DNA from: Welwitschia mirabilis
Lineage: Eukaryota > Gnetophyta > Gnetopsida > Welwitschiales
Assembly (NCBI GenBank): GCA_051453625.1
Contig: JBOZIK010000001.1
Coordinates: 97,819,700-97,883,699 of the forward strand
Direction of reading: 5' to 3'
DNA length: 64,000 nt
Positions 1 to 9,731 of this stretch are shown here, piece by piece. The notes beneath the pieces were generated by a model. It was not told the origin of the DNA, ran no database searches, and saw only the letters and a list, made by a program, of their open reading frames with translations. Position numbers and translations under genes: made by a program. Within the stretch, counting starts at the first letter, position 1; each line of letters starts with the position of its first letter.

Positions 1-62
1 ATTTCTTCACTTTCTAAAACAGAAGACACTAGATCCCAAGGGAATTGGGTCAAATTCCAACA
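1..62 (-). repeat. copia 3' LTR, first 62 bases only
   Basis: On the minus strand this starts TGTTGGAATTTGACCC and parallels 4307-4250, the start of the 5' LTR, with scattered substitutions. By comparison with the 293-bp 5' LTR, about 230 bases lie outside the window. Confidence 0.9.
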
Positions 63-75
63 CTTCCCCTCAAGT
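63..75 (-). other. copia polypurine tract
   Basis: The minus strand reads CTTGAGGGGAAG directly before the TGTTGG start of the 3' LTR. This is the usual plus-strand primer position and composition in plant copia elements. Confidence 0.85.
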
Positions 76-344
76 TGAGGAAGAGATGTTGATCATTCCT
101 AGCTTGCTTAGGATAGATTTGAATCCCTGCTTTAACATTGATTTGGTGATATTTGCCTCCTGCAGTTGGATAGGTATGTAGCACAATTTATTCCACCATC
201 TTCAATTTCAGACGTAATGAAATGTCGATCAATCCTCACATGTTTCACCCTAGATTCTTTATGATGCTGATAGCTGAATTGCTATCACTATACAAGTTGG
301 TAGGACTTGAGTTGTACATTTGCAAATCTTGCATTAGCCTTTTC
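76..344 (-). pseudogene. copia RNase H C-terminal region (degenerate)
   Basis: The minus-strand translation contains KHVRIDRHFITSEIEDG, the conserved stretch of the plant copia RNase H tail in which a His/Asp-rich segment precedes the end of pol. It is followed by stops and frame changes before the polypurine tract. The upstream part is lost in the N gap starting at 345. Function in an intact element would be degradation of the RNA strand of the RNA-DNA hybrid. This copy is not functional. Confidence 0.75.
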
Positions 345-814
345 NNNNNNNNNNNNNNNNNNNNNNNNNNNNNNNNNNNNNNNNNNNNNNNNNNNNNNNN
401 NNNNNNNNNNNNNNNNNNNNNNNNNNNNNNNNNNNNNNNNNNNNNNNNNNNNNNNNNNNNNNNNNNNNNNNNNNNNNNNNNNNNNNNNNNNNNNNNNNNN
501 NNNNNNNNNNNNNNNNNNNNNNNNNNNNNNNNNNNNNNNNNNNNNNNNNNNNNNNNNNNNNNNNNNNNNNNNNNNNNNNNNNNNNNNNNNNNNNNNNNNN
601 NNNNNNNNNNNNNNNNNNNNNNNNNNNNNNNNNNNNNNNNNNNNNNNNNNNNNNNNNNNNNNNNNNNNNNNNNNNNNNNNNNNNNNNNNNNNNNNNNNNN
701 NNNNNNNNNNNNNNNNNNNNNNNNNNNNNNNNNNNNNNNNNNNNNNNNNNNNNNNNNNNNNNNNNNNNNNNNNNNNNNNNNNNNNNNNNNNNNNNNNNNN
801 NNNNNNNNNNNNNN

Positions 815-1047
815 GTGTGTTTCCTTTGAGAGATGACAATACCATCTTTACTTGTAGCTACCTCCATCCCAAGGAAATATCTCGAAGCTCTCAAATCTTT
901 GACTTCCAGTTTTACCTTGAGCTACTTCTTGAGGTTCTCTATCTCACATGTATCATCCCCTATGATAATTATATCATCCACATAGACAATTAAAATGGAT
1001 CTCTTACCAGCGTTGGTTACCTTTACAAATAAGGTCTGATCGGACTC
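815..1047 (-). pseudogene. copia reverse transcriptase fragment (YVDD box region)
   Basis: The minus strand encodes LIVYVDDIIIIGDDTCEIE, containing the YVDD catalytic box of copia reverse transcriptase, then DLRASRYFLGMEVATSKDG, the conserved connection toward RNase H. A stop interrupts the stretch between the two. N gaps bound it on both sides (345-814 and 1048-2028), so only about 75 codons of the RT domain can be read. The two catalytic aspartates are present. Confidence 0.9.
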
Positions 1048-2028
1048 NNNNNNNNNNNNNNNNNNNNNNNNNNNNNNNNNNNNNNNNNNNNNNNNNNNNN
1101 NNNNNNNNNNNNNNNNNNNNNNNNNNNNNNNNNNNNNNNNNNNNNNNNNNNNNNNNNNNNNNNNNNNNNNNNNNNNNNNNNNNNNNNNNNNNNNNNNNNN
1201 NNNNNNNNNNNNNNNNNNNNNNNNNNNNNNNNNNNNNNNNNNNNNNNNNNNNNNNNNNNNNNNNNNNNNNNNNNNNNNNNNNNNNNNNNNNNNNNNNNNN
1301 NNNNNNNNNNNNNNNNNNNNNNNNNNNNNNNNNNNNNNNNNNNNNNNNNNNNNNNNNNNNNNNNNNNNNNNNNNNNNNNNNNNNNNNNNNNNNNNNNNNN
1401 NNNNNNNNNNNNNNNNNNNNNNNNNNNNNNNNNNNNNNNNNNNNNNNNNNNNNNNNNNNNNNNNNNNNNNNNNNNNNNNNNNNNNNNNNNNNNNNNNNNN
1501 NNNNNNNNNNNNNNNNNNNNNNNNNNNNNNNNNNNNNNNNNNNNNNNNNNNNNNNNNNNNNNNNNNNNNNNNNNNNNNNNNNNNNNNNNNNNNNNNNNNN
1601 NNNNNNNNNNNNNNNNNNNNNNNNNNNNNNNNNNNNNNNNNNNNNNNNNNNNNNNNNNNNNNNNNNNNNNNNNNNNNNNNNNNNNNNNNNNNNNNNNNNN
1701 NNNNNNNNNNNNNNNNNNNNNNNNNNNNNNNNNNNNNNNNNNNNNNNNNNNNNNNNNNNNNNNNNNNNNNNNNNNNNNNNNNNNNNNNNNNNNNNNNNNN
1801 NNNNNNNNNNNNNNNNNNNNNNNNNNNNNNNNNNNNNNNNNNNNNNNNNNNNNNNNNNNNNNNNNNNNNNNNNNNNNNNNNNNNNNNNNNNNNNNNNNNN
1901 NNNNNNNNNNNNNNNNNNNNNNNNNNNNNNNNNNNNNNNNNNNNNNNNNNNNNNNNNNNNNNNNNNNNNNNNNNNNNNNNNNNNNNNNNNNNNNNNNNNN
2001 NNNNNNNNNNNNNNNNNNNNNNNNNNNN

Positions 2029-2624
2029 TATGCAGCTCTAAGGATAGATCCCCCCCAATAGGCATTTGGAACTGAGCTGGAGAACATAATTGAACGGGCA
2101 ACTTCTAAGAGGTGACGGTTTTTTCTCTTTGGCTACCCCAAATTATTTGTGCATACAACCTGAATGGATATTTGAAAGACATTTTGAATAAATTTGTGAA
2201 GCTGTTTAAAGATTGCACTAGCATTGGACTTTGCTTTCATAAGGTATACCCAACAAACCCTGGTATGGTCATTAATGAACGTAATGAACGAACGGGTACC
2301 TGTCAAGCTTCTAGTTCTTGCAGGGCCCCATATGTCACTATGAATCAAGTGAAAGGCTTTAGAGGGTTTGTAGGATTGTATAGGATGATTGTTCTGAGGT
2401 TGCTTTGCAAGAACACAATGTTCACAATGAAAAATTTCTTTATTGATAAATAAATTAGGGTACAGGACTTTCAAATATGAAAAATTTGGATGTCCTAAAC
2501 GCCTATGCCATAACATTAGCACAGGAAAGAACAGATAAAGAAGAGTTATTCTGGGACTGGTATAGAGAAGAAGCACCAATTCCTGAGAGATAGTAAAGGC
2601 CATTTGTCTTCTCAGCATTGCCAA
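2029..2624 (-). pseudogene. copia GAG-pre-integrase and integrase core (degenerate)
   Basis: A minus-strand frame over 2133-2624 carries the HHCC zinc-binding region: HRRLGH, then HCEHC further on. Then comes the first catalytic aspartate in HSDIWGPA. Where the second catalytic aspartate of the DDE triad is expected the frame reads CTNNLG, so Asp appears replaced by Asn. The far piece at 2029-2100 encodes VPNAYWGG, the conserved stretch following the core, in another frame, before the N gap. Role in an intact element: inserting the cDNA into the host genome. The likely loss of a catalytic residue and the frame breaks argue for an inactive enzyme. Confidence 0.9.
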
Positions 2625-3105
2625 TCATCTTCCCTGAAGACGGGTGCTGAAATTAGCAGTGAAGGAAAAAATGTCACATTACAATTCATATCTTTAGTCA
2701 ACTTGCTCACAGATAACAGATTGTGTTTCAATTTTGGCACACAAAGAGTAGACTTCAAAAACAGATTTGCCACACAAACCGTTCCTTGTCCACTGGCAGA
2801 AGATGCAGTACCATCGGCTACCCAGACATTAATACTACAATCACAAGTCTTGTATGTTTTAAAACATTCCAATGAACTAGTCATATGGTCCGAGGTGCCA
2901 GTATCAACAATCCAACTATCATTTGCAAGTGATAATAGTGAATGATGTGTGTTACCTTTGTGAGCCATGCTGCTGAGTTTGAAGTGCCTTGTGAATCACT
3001 ACTGGTTGACAGTTTGGCCTGTTTGGACAATTGTTGAAGCATTTCAAATTGTTCAGAGGATAAATTCAAGCCAGTAGACCTGCCCAAATCTGTCTCCGCC
3101 ACTTG
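2612..3105 (-). pseudogene. copia aspartic protease region
   Basis: The minus strand encodes WIVDTGTSDHM, the D-T-G catalytic box of copia protease, preceded by a serine/threonine-rich gag-protease linker (SEQFEMLQQLSKQ) and followed by LCVPKLKHNLLSVSKL, the usual bridge toward the GAG-pre-integrase domain. The catalytic motif itself is intact. A frame change near 2940-2968 separates it from the upstream linker, and another separates it from integrase. Confidence 0.9.
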
Positions 3106-3953
3106 TGCTACTTTGTTTTGTCCTCGCTGTTTTTTTTTGGCTTCCAGTTTGTTGGCTTACCAAGTAGATTCCAGCAAGTATCTCGTGTGTGCCAGTATTT
3201 NNNNNNNNNNNNNNNNNNNNNNNNNNNNNNNNNNNNNNNNNNNNNNNNNNNNNNNNNNNNNNNNNNNNNNNNNNNNNNNNNNNNNNNNNNNNNNNNNNNN
3301 NNNNNNNNNNNNNNNNNNNNNNNNNNNNNNNNNTTCTCTGGCTTTCTTCTCTCCTCACTTCAGCAAACAATTCTTTAAGGGTGGGAAATGGTTTTTTTAC
3401 CAAGCAATCTGCCACGGACTTCATCTAACTCCGAATTCACGCCTTGGAGAAAATCAAATACACGATCCTTCTCAAGCATCTTGCAGTATTTTGCCCCATC
3501 CTCTGGACAATTCTAATCTGTCTCATAAAAGAGATCCACCTCTTGCCAAAGCTCCATTAACAGGTTGTAATATTCGGTAACTGTCATCTTGCCTTGATGA
3601 GTGACACGAATCTTTGAATGGATTTCAAAACACTGTGAGGTAATTCCCAAGGTCAGAATATATTTCTTTGACAACATCCCATATCTCTTTTGCTGTTTCA
3701 ATCCGTGGCTCCATAGAATTGATGAGCCAAGCCATAAGAGTGGAGTTTTCAGCCTCCCAAGCCATAACGGACTGGAACCACTCCTGAAATTTGCCCCATT
3801 CAATTTGTGTTGGGTAATTTGTAAGGAATGATGGTCTCCAGTAGAAGAATCGGGATTATTTGGAAATTGAGCTGTCAGTGATGAGGGTTCAAGAGAACCA
3901 AAGCAGACGGTCATGGGTGGAAATTCTACATTTTTGCCTGGTGTTTCAGCCAT
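3050..3953 (-). pseudogene. copia gag (capsid/nucleocapsid), broken
   Basis: Translation begins MAETPGKNVEFPP at 3953 on the minus strand. It then has LQITQHKLNGANF, the conserved start of plant copia gag, and after frame changes SVADCLVKKPFPTLKELF and EVRREESQR of the UBN2-type capsid domain. The zinc-knuckle region is partly lost in the N gap 3201-3333. The ATG at 3953 lies about 50 bases downstream of the primer binding site, as expected. At least two frameshifts are needed to follow it, so it is a pseudogene. Confidence 0.88.
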
Positions 3954-4002
3954 CTTGTTCGGCCCCAGTGGAACCGAAGTAATGGTTTTTGGATGAGCCT
4001 AT

Positions 4003-4014
4003 GCTCTAATACCA
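4003..4014 (-). other. copia primer binding site (tRNA-Met type)
   Basis: The minus strand reads TGGTATTAGAGC immediately inside the 5' LTR, differing by one base from the plant initiator tRNA-Met primer site TGGTATCAGAGC. Confidence 0.88.
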
Positions 4015-4307
4015 TGATGCAAGGTAAAACCTTGAAAATGTTCTATAAATTTTATTGATAGCTTGCAGAAATTTATACAAGAGAGTACTCAAACAGATTA
4101 GGAAAGAAAATAAACTGACCATAAAGCCAGCAACCCAATCACCTAAAATTAGGAAATCCAATCTCCTAAAATTAGGGGACATCAAATCAATCTAAAAAGT
4201 AGGAAACCCAATATACTAAAAACCTGGAACCTAGAAAACAGGAAATTAAAATAGCTTCCTAAAACAGGAGATACCAAATCCCAAGGGAATCGGGTCAAGT
4301 TCCAACA
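4015..4307 (-). repeat. copia 5' LTR
   Basis: A 293-bp LTR that begins TGTTGGAACTTGACCC (minus strand) and ends in CATCA just before the primer binding site. Its start matches the partial 3' LTR at 62-1. Confidence 0.88.
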
Positions 4308-4317
4308 GTACCACTCA

Positions 4318-4650
4318 GTGGACTGCCACAACTGAAACACCCTTTTATCTTATCTTTGGCACCAAAGTTGTAATGTTGTATTACCCATTAAAGTCTCCAT
4401 TCCCTCCTAATGCATCCAATTGTAATCCCTCATCCCTGATAGCCCACCTGACATAGGAACCTAACTCCATGAGCTTAATCTCTTTGAAGATTGTCGCCTA
4501 ACAATCGTCTCACATATTTCCTGTGACCAATCCAACATGTTTAAAATCCGTAATGAACACATCCAAACCTGACATTGGAATGCTTGTCCTTCGTCGAGTT
4601 TTTGTGGGGGCACAAGAGTTGGACTCTATATCATTTATACATAGCTACTA
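4318..4650 (+). pseudogene. Ty3/gypsy integrase C-terminal remnant, copy 1
   Basis: A plus-strand frame contains ETPFYLIFGTKVVM, the conserved region near the end of the gypsy integrase core. About 80 codons on, after frame changes, comes DIGMLVLRRVF, the G-D-x-V-L motif of the integrase C-terminal domain. The intervening ISLKIVA segment fits the helical part between them. Stops and frameshifts are frequent. The same region recurs at 5590-6045 on the same strand. No LTR or polymerase domain accompanies it. The assignment rests on motif order rather than an intact reading frame. Confidence 0.65.
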
Positions 4651-5214
4651 GCTACTGTAAGTAAAACACAAATACTATAATAAGAATAAAACAATTGGAA
4701 ATGGACTGCAAAATGGAATTCGGATGTTCAAATGTGAAACTTAAAAGGATTATAAAACTCTCAAAAAATATGTGTAGATAATGCAAATGGAATTTAAAAG
4801 TGAGTAGATTTTGGAAAATAGTAATTGAAGTAGCTCTTTTTTATCTAGGGTCCATGCATGCCCAGAAAACATTCAGAAGTGGTTGTGGGTTAAAAATGTT
4901 TAGGTCCTGTGTGACTGGATAGAATAATAGCTAAGGTTTGAGAAGAAATTAAGAACAATAGAGGTTTTGACAACATGAGATAGAGAGGGTTTAGTTCTCT
5001 TCATTGAAAAGATGCGGTAAAGGATCTAGGTACAAGTCATTAGTATAATTTTCTATGTTTTGTGGTTCTTACTACAAAATTATGGTGTTCTTAGCTTTTA
5101 AAGACCAATTTAGGGTTCCTACCCTGGTGCATATCAAAATGTGGTTGGTTCTTTCAGGGAAAGATTTTTCCAAATGTCTTGGGATTTTATTTTATTTTGT
5201 TATGTACATTTTTG
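4651..5214. other. no gene recognised
   Basis: Unassigned sequence between the two integrase remnants. No motif, start-stop pair or repeat could be supported on either strand. Confidence 0.5.
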
Positions 5215-5310
5215 CCCCTTCCCCCACCGCACCCACCCCCCGACCCCTCCCCCTGCCCCGACCATCTCTCTCCCCTCCTCTCTTTTTTTTCTTTTTTTGC
5301 TTTTTTAAGT
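5215..5310. repeat. polypyrimidine tract; G-quadruplex-capable on the minus strand
   Basis: Nearly pure C/T for about 95 bases. Positions 5215-5259 hold at least six runs of three or more C separated by short spacers, and a T-rich block (5281-5310) follows. The minus strand therefore has G-runs fitting the G3+N1-7 quadruplex pattern. An apparent ORF across it (5055-5444) is proline-rich low complexity and is not supported as a gene. Confidence 0.85.
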
Positions 5311-5589
5311 TATCATGCTCATATGGGATATCAGGCCTGCATGTGGATGGGGTTAAATTGATTTCTAGAACATGGTGGAATTTAGGGAATGGGAGAGGGA
5401 CTTGTGCTTACAGAGGCATGACTTACAATGCTACATTTATGTGAGAATATCAAATTTTGGTCTAACATGTAGCATAAGAACTTGTTCTCATCCATATAAA
5501 AATCCTCAAGCAAATCGTAGTATCTCTTCTTGAGAAAATGGTTTGGTCTAGTCCAAAATCATGGCATGGAAACCTACTCCATGTCGTGT

Positions 5590-6045
5590 CAGCACACTAC
5601 ACTATCCAACAGACTACCAGTGGTAAAACCCCACTTTCCCTTACGATTGGTTCCAAGTTGTCCTACCTACTGAACTATCCATCCCTTCATACCATGTTAC
5701 ATTGTAATCTATCCTTTTTAATAACCTGTTTGACCCTAAAGCTTGCCTTGCTGATCTAAACCTCCTTGAAGGCTGTCACCTAGCTATTGCTTTCCATATT
5801 TCTTACTACCCATCTAGTATTTCCAAAACCTTTGATAAATGTATCCAAACCCATGACCTTAACATTGAAATGCTTACCTTTGTCAAGATCCCTTTACTTA
5901 TACATCAAAATTCACCCCAAACTAGATTGGATCATCTATCATTCATGCCAACTGGCACCAATGGACATTTAAACTCAAAGCCCTTAATGACACAACTCTT
6001 CTAGAGCTCATCGACATCCAATTTTTCAAATGCTACTAGTGATAA
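5590..6045 (+). pseudogene. Ty3/gypsy integrase C-terminal remnant, copy 2
   Basis: The plus strand reads TTSGKTPLSLTIGSK, the conserved motif near the end of the gypsy integrase core. A diverged helical segment (LADLNLLEGCHLAIAFHIS) follows in a shifted frame, then a decayed G-D-x-V-L region. The end reads TFKLKALNDTTLLELIDIQF, the last domain of plant gypsy polyproteins, running into a stop near 6045. DNA similarity to copy 1 is visible between 4480-4630 and 5750-5890 (for example CACATCCAAACC against TGTATCCAAACCC). It is orientated opposite to the gypsy element at 6.7-10.3 kb, so it is a separate insertion. Confidence 0.7.
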
Positions 6046-6390
6046 AATCTTCCTAAATCTTGGCTTGTCCTTTCTTCTACTTTTCCCACTTCTATCCAAT
6101 CCCTTTCTTCATTTCGCATCTCTTTTATTCATACGTACCTTCCCTTCTCCTTACTTTATACTTCAACTCTCCTCTACAAGGAAACCTTCAAATGATTACC
6201 TCTTTTCACTTATCCATTTTCATACCCTATGTCATCTATGTTTCTCCATTCTCTACTAATTCATTTCTTCCTTCCCTAGTTCCCTATATTTCCCTTTCTT
6301 CCAAATTTTATAATTTCTATAGTAGGTTCTACTTTTCAATTTACTTGAGCATGTTGCATCCCTACCATTATTTTTAGCAAATGACATCAT
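6046..6390 (+). other. pyrimidine-rich stretch after integrase remnant
   Basis: Strong C/T bias on the plus strand gives long spurious reading frames rich in Phe, Leu, Ser and Pro. It may be the 3' untranslated part of the degraded plus-strand gypsy element. No polypurine tract or LTR was identified. Confidence 0.4.
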
Positions 6391-6700
6391 CAATCACTTA
6401 TTTGTGACTCTACTAGTTCGTTCTTGTTCATAACAAATTGCAAGAGGGGTAAACATTAACCTCATCATTTGAGTGTCACAATACAACACAATCTACCTAA
6501 TGAAGTCTCAACAATAATTTGGCTCACCATGCATGCTTCGCCTGAATGGAGCATGCCTTTGATTTCTCCAAGACGACAACAACAATAATGAGGCATTTGA
6601 CGTATTCAATTGGTCAAGTCAAGTCACCAACATATTATCATTATTTGAATGCATCCTTCAGGACATTTCAAAATGCCCTCAAAAAGGGGCAAAACTGTAA
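6391..6700. other. no gene recognised
   Basis: Lies where the integrase of the minus-strand gypsy element should be, but no zinc-finger or DDE motif was readable in the frames I followed. Confidence 0.4.
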
Positions 6701-6769
6701 GATCAAAGTTTCATCCGCTTAATGATGTGGTGTCATAAACCAACATCATATTTTCAGACCTTACCATGT

Positions 6770-7800
6770 ACACCAGCGGACTTAAGTCATCTACAACTCT
6801 ATTCATCTTCTCACTTTTGTGCTTGATCACAAAGTTAAACAACTCCTTGTGTAGCAAGTAATGTCTCTATTCTCTTCAAGGCTTGCAAAATGGCATACAC
6901 CTCCTTCTCATAGGTTGAGCACTTCTGCTTGACATTATTTAGCTTCTCACTAAAGAAGGCAATGTGTTTTCTGTTTTGAGTGAGCACCCCTTCAATATCT
7001 TTACAACTTGCATCACATTCCACTTGAGAGGTCTTACTAAAATCTGGAAGTGCTAGTGTGGGTCTCACAACAATGTTTTTCTTCAATAGTTGGAATGCTT
7101 CGTTTGCCTTCTGGGACTTGAAGGTTTGATCCTTTTGGATGATAGCCAACATTGGTACACAAATCTGGCTGAAATCCTTGATGAAACTCCTGTAAAAACT
7201 TGCTAGCCCATAGAAATTGCGAACATCCCTTGTTGAAGTTGTTGTAGGCCAATCCAAGATAGCCTTCACCTTGTTTGGATCTATCTTGATTACATCTCTG
7301 AAGACAACTATTTCAAGGAACCCTAACTTTGGCTTGGCAAGATTACACTTCTTTTCCATCAATTGCTCTTCCTTTAGTTTTTGAAGAACCCTTATCAAAT
7401 TCTCTCTATGCTCTTTAAGCCTCTTGCTAGATACCAGAATATCATCTAGGAAAACAATAATACGCTTTCCAAGGAAAGGCTTCAATATCCTGTCATGAAC
7501 CACATCAATATACTTGAAGTGTTTGTCAATTCGAATGGCAATACCAATTATTTATGCAACCAATCTGGAGTCTTGGAAGTTGTCTTCCATCCACCTCCCT
7601 CTTGGATATGGATCTGCTGCTATCCACTCTTCAAATCTATTTTGCTGAAAATAGATGCACTCCTCAAGTAATCCAAAATATCATCCATGCAAGGGAAGGG
7701 GAAGCAATACCTTATGGTTATCTTGTCAATGGCTCTTGAATCAATGCAGATGCATAATCTTTTGCTATCCTCCCTCTAAGTTAGTTGTTTTGGAACAGAA
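6770..7800 (-). pseudogene. gypsy reverse transcriptase and RNase H (degenerate)
   Basis: The longest open stretch (7503-6835, 222 codons) contains IIVFLDDILV, the catalytic box, here F-L-D-D where most plant gypsy RTs have Y-x-D-D. It continues through KVKAILDWP, the connection NFYGLASFYRSFI, LALPDF, and RNase H motifs QVECDAS, AFFSEKLN and STYEKEVYAI. After the frame ends, the RNase H tail FNFVIKHKSEKMNRVVDDLS continues to about 6780. Upstream (7503-7800) degraded fingers-palm segments read CMDDILDYLR and IFSKIDLKSG, with a stop shortly after. The two RT aspartates and the first RNase H aspartate are still present. Confidence 0.92.
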
Positions 7801-8100
7801 CACAATGCTAAACTTTCTTGGATTAACCCCTTTTCTAGCAACTCCTATACCTATCTCTTCTTTTTATGTGACACCATTGTATATGGCGTCTTTTTTGGGA
7901 GTGAAGCACTAGAAACTAGATTTGCTTGATGGTTGATGCTTCTAATAGGTGGTAAACCAAAAGGCAAATCATCAACAAAAATAACTATAAAAGATTCCAA
8001 CACATTTTTTAACCTCTACCAGGCACTTTGTGAACTATTGTTCTAAAAACATATTTAATACCATTGTCATGCTATAGCCTTTCTCTTTCATTTTGTTTTA
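7801..8100 (-). other. RT N-terminal/linker segment of gypsy element, unreadable
   Basis: Expected to hold the protease-RT linker and RT N-terminus. Only short pieces are recognisable, and frames change repeatedly. Confidence 0.5.
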
Positions 8101-8690
8101 TTACTTCCTTTCTTCCCAAGAAGCATACACCTCTCTTGTGCTTCGAAATCTCCTTGGAGCTGGCACAACCTCAAATCTCTTTTCATTTTTGTTAGTTACA
8201 ATGTAAGTATTTGTCTTCCTAGTGTGCATGCAGTTGGTATCATATTGCCATGGTCTACCCAATAATAGATGATAAGCATCCATAGGAACATCTCAATGAA
8301 CTTGGTCATGAAAGTTATTGATTTTGAAGTTAATCAGACACTATTTTGTAACTGTAATATGGCACCCTTTTTGTAACCAAAAGAGTCATATGGGTTGAAT
8401 GTGGCATGGTCTCTAGAACCTTTTCCACCATCTCACTAGAAACCAAGTTGTCAGTGCTTCTATTATTACTTGTAACTTTGCATACCTTTTCCTTGCACTT
8501 ACATCTAGTTCTGAATAGTTGTCTCCCTTGTGTTAGCCTCTTGACAATTTCTGCATCTTGCATGAGAGTTCTTCTAATAATCATGTTTTCTCCTTTTTCG
8601 GTAGCAATCTTCTTTGGTTCCTTGTTTTTGGACTTTTTGCTTGCCTCATAGTGGTCGATGATGGTGGTTGTGTGTGTATCCTCCTTGCTT
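8101..8690 (-). pseudogene. gypsy protease and protease-RT linker (degenerate)
   Basis: The minus strand reads MIIRRTLMQDAE and then FRTRCKCKEKVCKVT, the lead-in to the retropepsin-like domain of plant gypsy elements. Where the catalytic D-S-G is expected the frame gives SNNRSTDN, so the active site is lost. The next segment HLLLGRPWQYD (8283 downward) is the conserved linker between protease and RT. A frame break lies near 8284-8330. Role in an intact element: cleavage of the polyprotein. Confidence 0.85.
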
Positions 8691-9700
8691 AGTGGACATT
8701 CATAAGACTTGTGTCCAGGCTTATGACATTGTAGCAGACTCCCAAGAAATTACTTTCTTTACGTTTTCTTCTGTAGGTTTCCTTTGCTTTTGGGGTCTTT
8801 TTTATATTTGTCATGCTATTCCTGGTTTGTTTTTCTCTTTACTAATGACTCATTTTCTTTGTGCTTCCTTTCCTCTTAGTCTTCCTCCGTTGGAGTTGTT
8901 CTTTTGTTGCATCTTCTCTTCTGCTCGTAGGGCCACGTGGTATGCTTCTTCCACGGTTCTAACAATAACAATGAAATCTTGAACTAATAATGTATCTGGT
9001 TATCTCTTCCATGCTGAAATCTAAATCTTTTGCTTGGATGGCAAGTGCGTGAAACTCCTCTATGTACTATGTCATAGACCTTTCTCCTTGTTGAAGTTTT
9101 TGCATCTTCTTTATCATCTTCAATCTTCATTATATGTGAAAGTGGCATGAATTTGTCTTAAAAATTTTCCTTCATTTAGTTTCAAGAGGTTAAAAAGGCC
9201 TTGATCTTAATGACCCTTTCAAACATGCTTCCACCAACTTGCTACAACTCTTCATAAGCAAGTTAAAGCAATCTTTACCATGTTTTCTTGAACAATGTCC
9301 TCCATTTTGAAGTATTGCTCTATGCCTCAGTTCTAGTCTTGAAGCTTTCCTGCTTCTAAAGCTTCCTCCAAATGGCGTCATGTTTAATGGATCCCTCTAG
9401 TCCATCTTCACTATTTCTTTCAAAAAGAGATTCTTCTCTTTATTTGCACTTAGGTCTTCATAAGTAACACCCTGCTTTGGTGGCTCCTCCACCTTAGGTT
9501 GTTCTACTTCTCATCCTCTTTTGAAACTGGCCCTCTATGTGAAGGTGTATAGTTGACACTGAGTTTCTTCACCAATGCCTTCCTCATCGTTTGAATATTT
9601 TCCCTCTCTGATTCTTGCCTCGCAAGGCTCTTCTGCAAGTGGGTAACTTTTGATGTCTTTGGCAGCATCCTCTCTAAAACAAAAGACAATAGTTAACTTC
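8690..9700 (-). pseudogene. gypsy gag with zinc knuckle (degenerate)
   Basis: The N-terminal region (about 9700-9500) encodes LARQESERENIQTM, probably coiled coil. The capsid core is recognisable around 9330-9200, with the tryptophan pair of WWKHV, and at 9080-8930 as EEFHALAI and VEEAYHVALRAEEKM. The zinc knuckle near 8735-8695 retains CHKPGHKSYEC. The first cysteine can be seen only in another frame, so a one-base loss appears to lie inside the CCHC motif. It belongs to the element whose LTR ends at 9732. The ATG of the reading frame nearest to the primer site is at 9689. Confidence 0.8.
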
Positions 9701-9717
9701 ACACAAACCCAAAACTT

Positions 9718-9729
9718 GCTACAATACCA
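9718..9729 (-). other. gypsy primer binding site (degenerate tRNA-Met type)
   Basis: The minus strand reads TGGTATTGTAGC two bases inside the LTR end CTACATCA. This resembles TGGTATCAGAGC with three differences, and the location fits exactly. Confidence 0.65.
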
Positions 9730-9731
9730 GA

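Larger units (their letters stand above)
1..4307 (-). mobile_element. Ty1/copia LTR retrotransposon, degenerate, 3' LTR cut by window edge
   Basis: Read on the minus strand the order is 5' LTR (4307-4015), primer binding site, gag, aspartic protease, integrase, reverse transcriptase, RNase H, polypurine tract, then the start of the 3' LTR (62-1). That protease-integrase-RT-RNase H order defines Ty1/copia. Both LTRs begin with TGTTGGAA followed by the same CCC(TTGGGAT) block. Three N gaps (345-814, 1048-2028, 3201-3333) remove much of the pol region. Frame changes and in-frame stops occur in gag, integrase and RNase H, so the copy cannot be autonomous. The outer target-site duplication cannot be checked because the far end lies outside the window; the bases beyond the 5' LTR are GTACC (4308-4312). 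Confidence 0.95.

Noticed and set aside
222-2101. Long apparent ORFs spanning 222-1000 and 1004-2101
   Set aside because: They run through N gaps and have no readable residues there. The readable ends belong to copia RT, RNase H and integrase on the minus strand.
5055-5444. 129-codon plus-strand ORF with a proline-rich centre
   Set aside because: The proline run comes from the C-rich low-complexity tract; no domain, no supporting context.
6060-6377. 105-codon plus-strand ORF rich in Phe, Tyr and Ser
   Set aside because: Produced by pyrimidine-rich sequence after an integrase remnant; no conserved motif.
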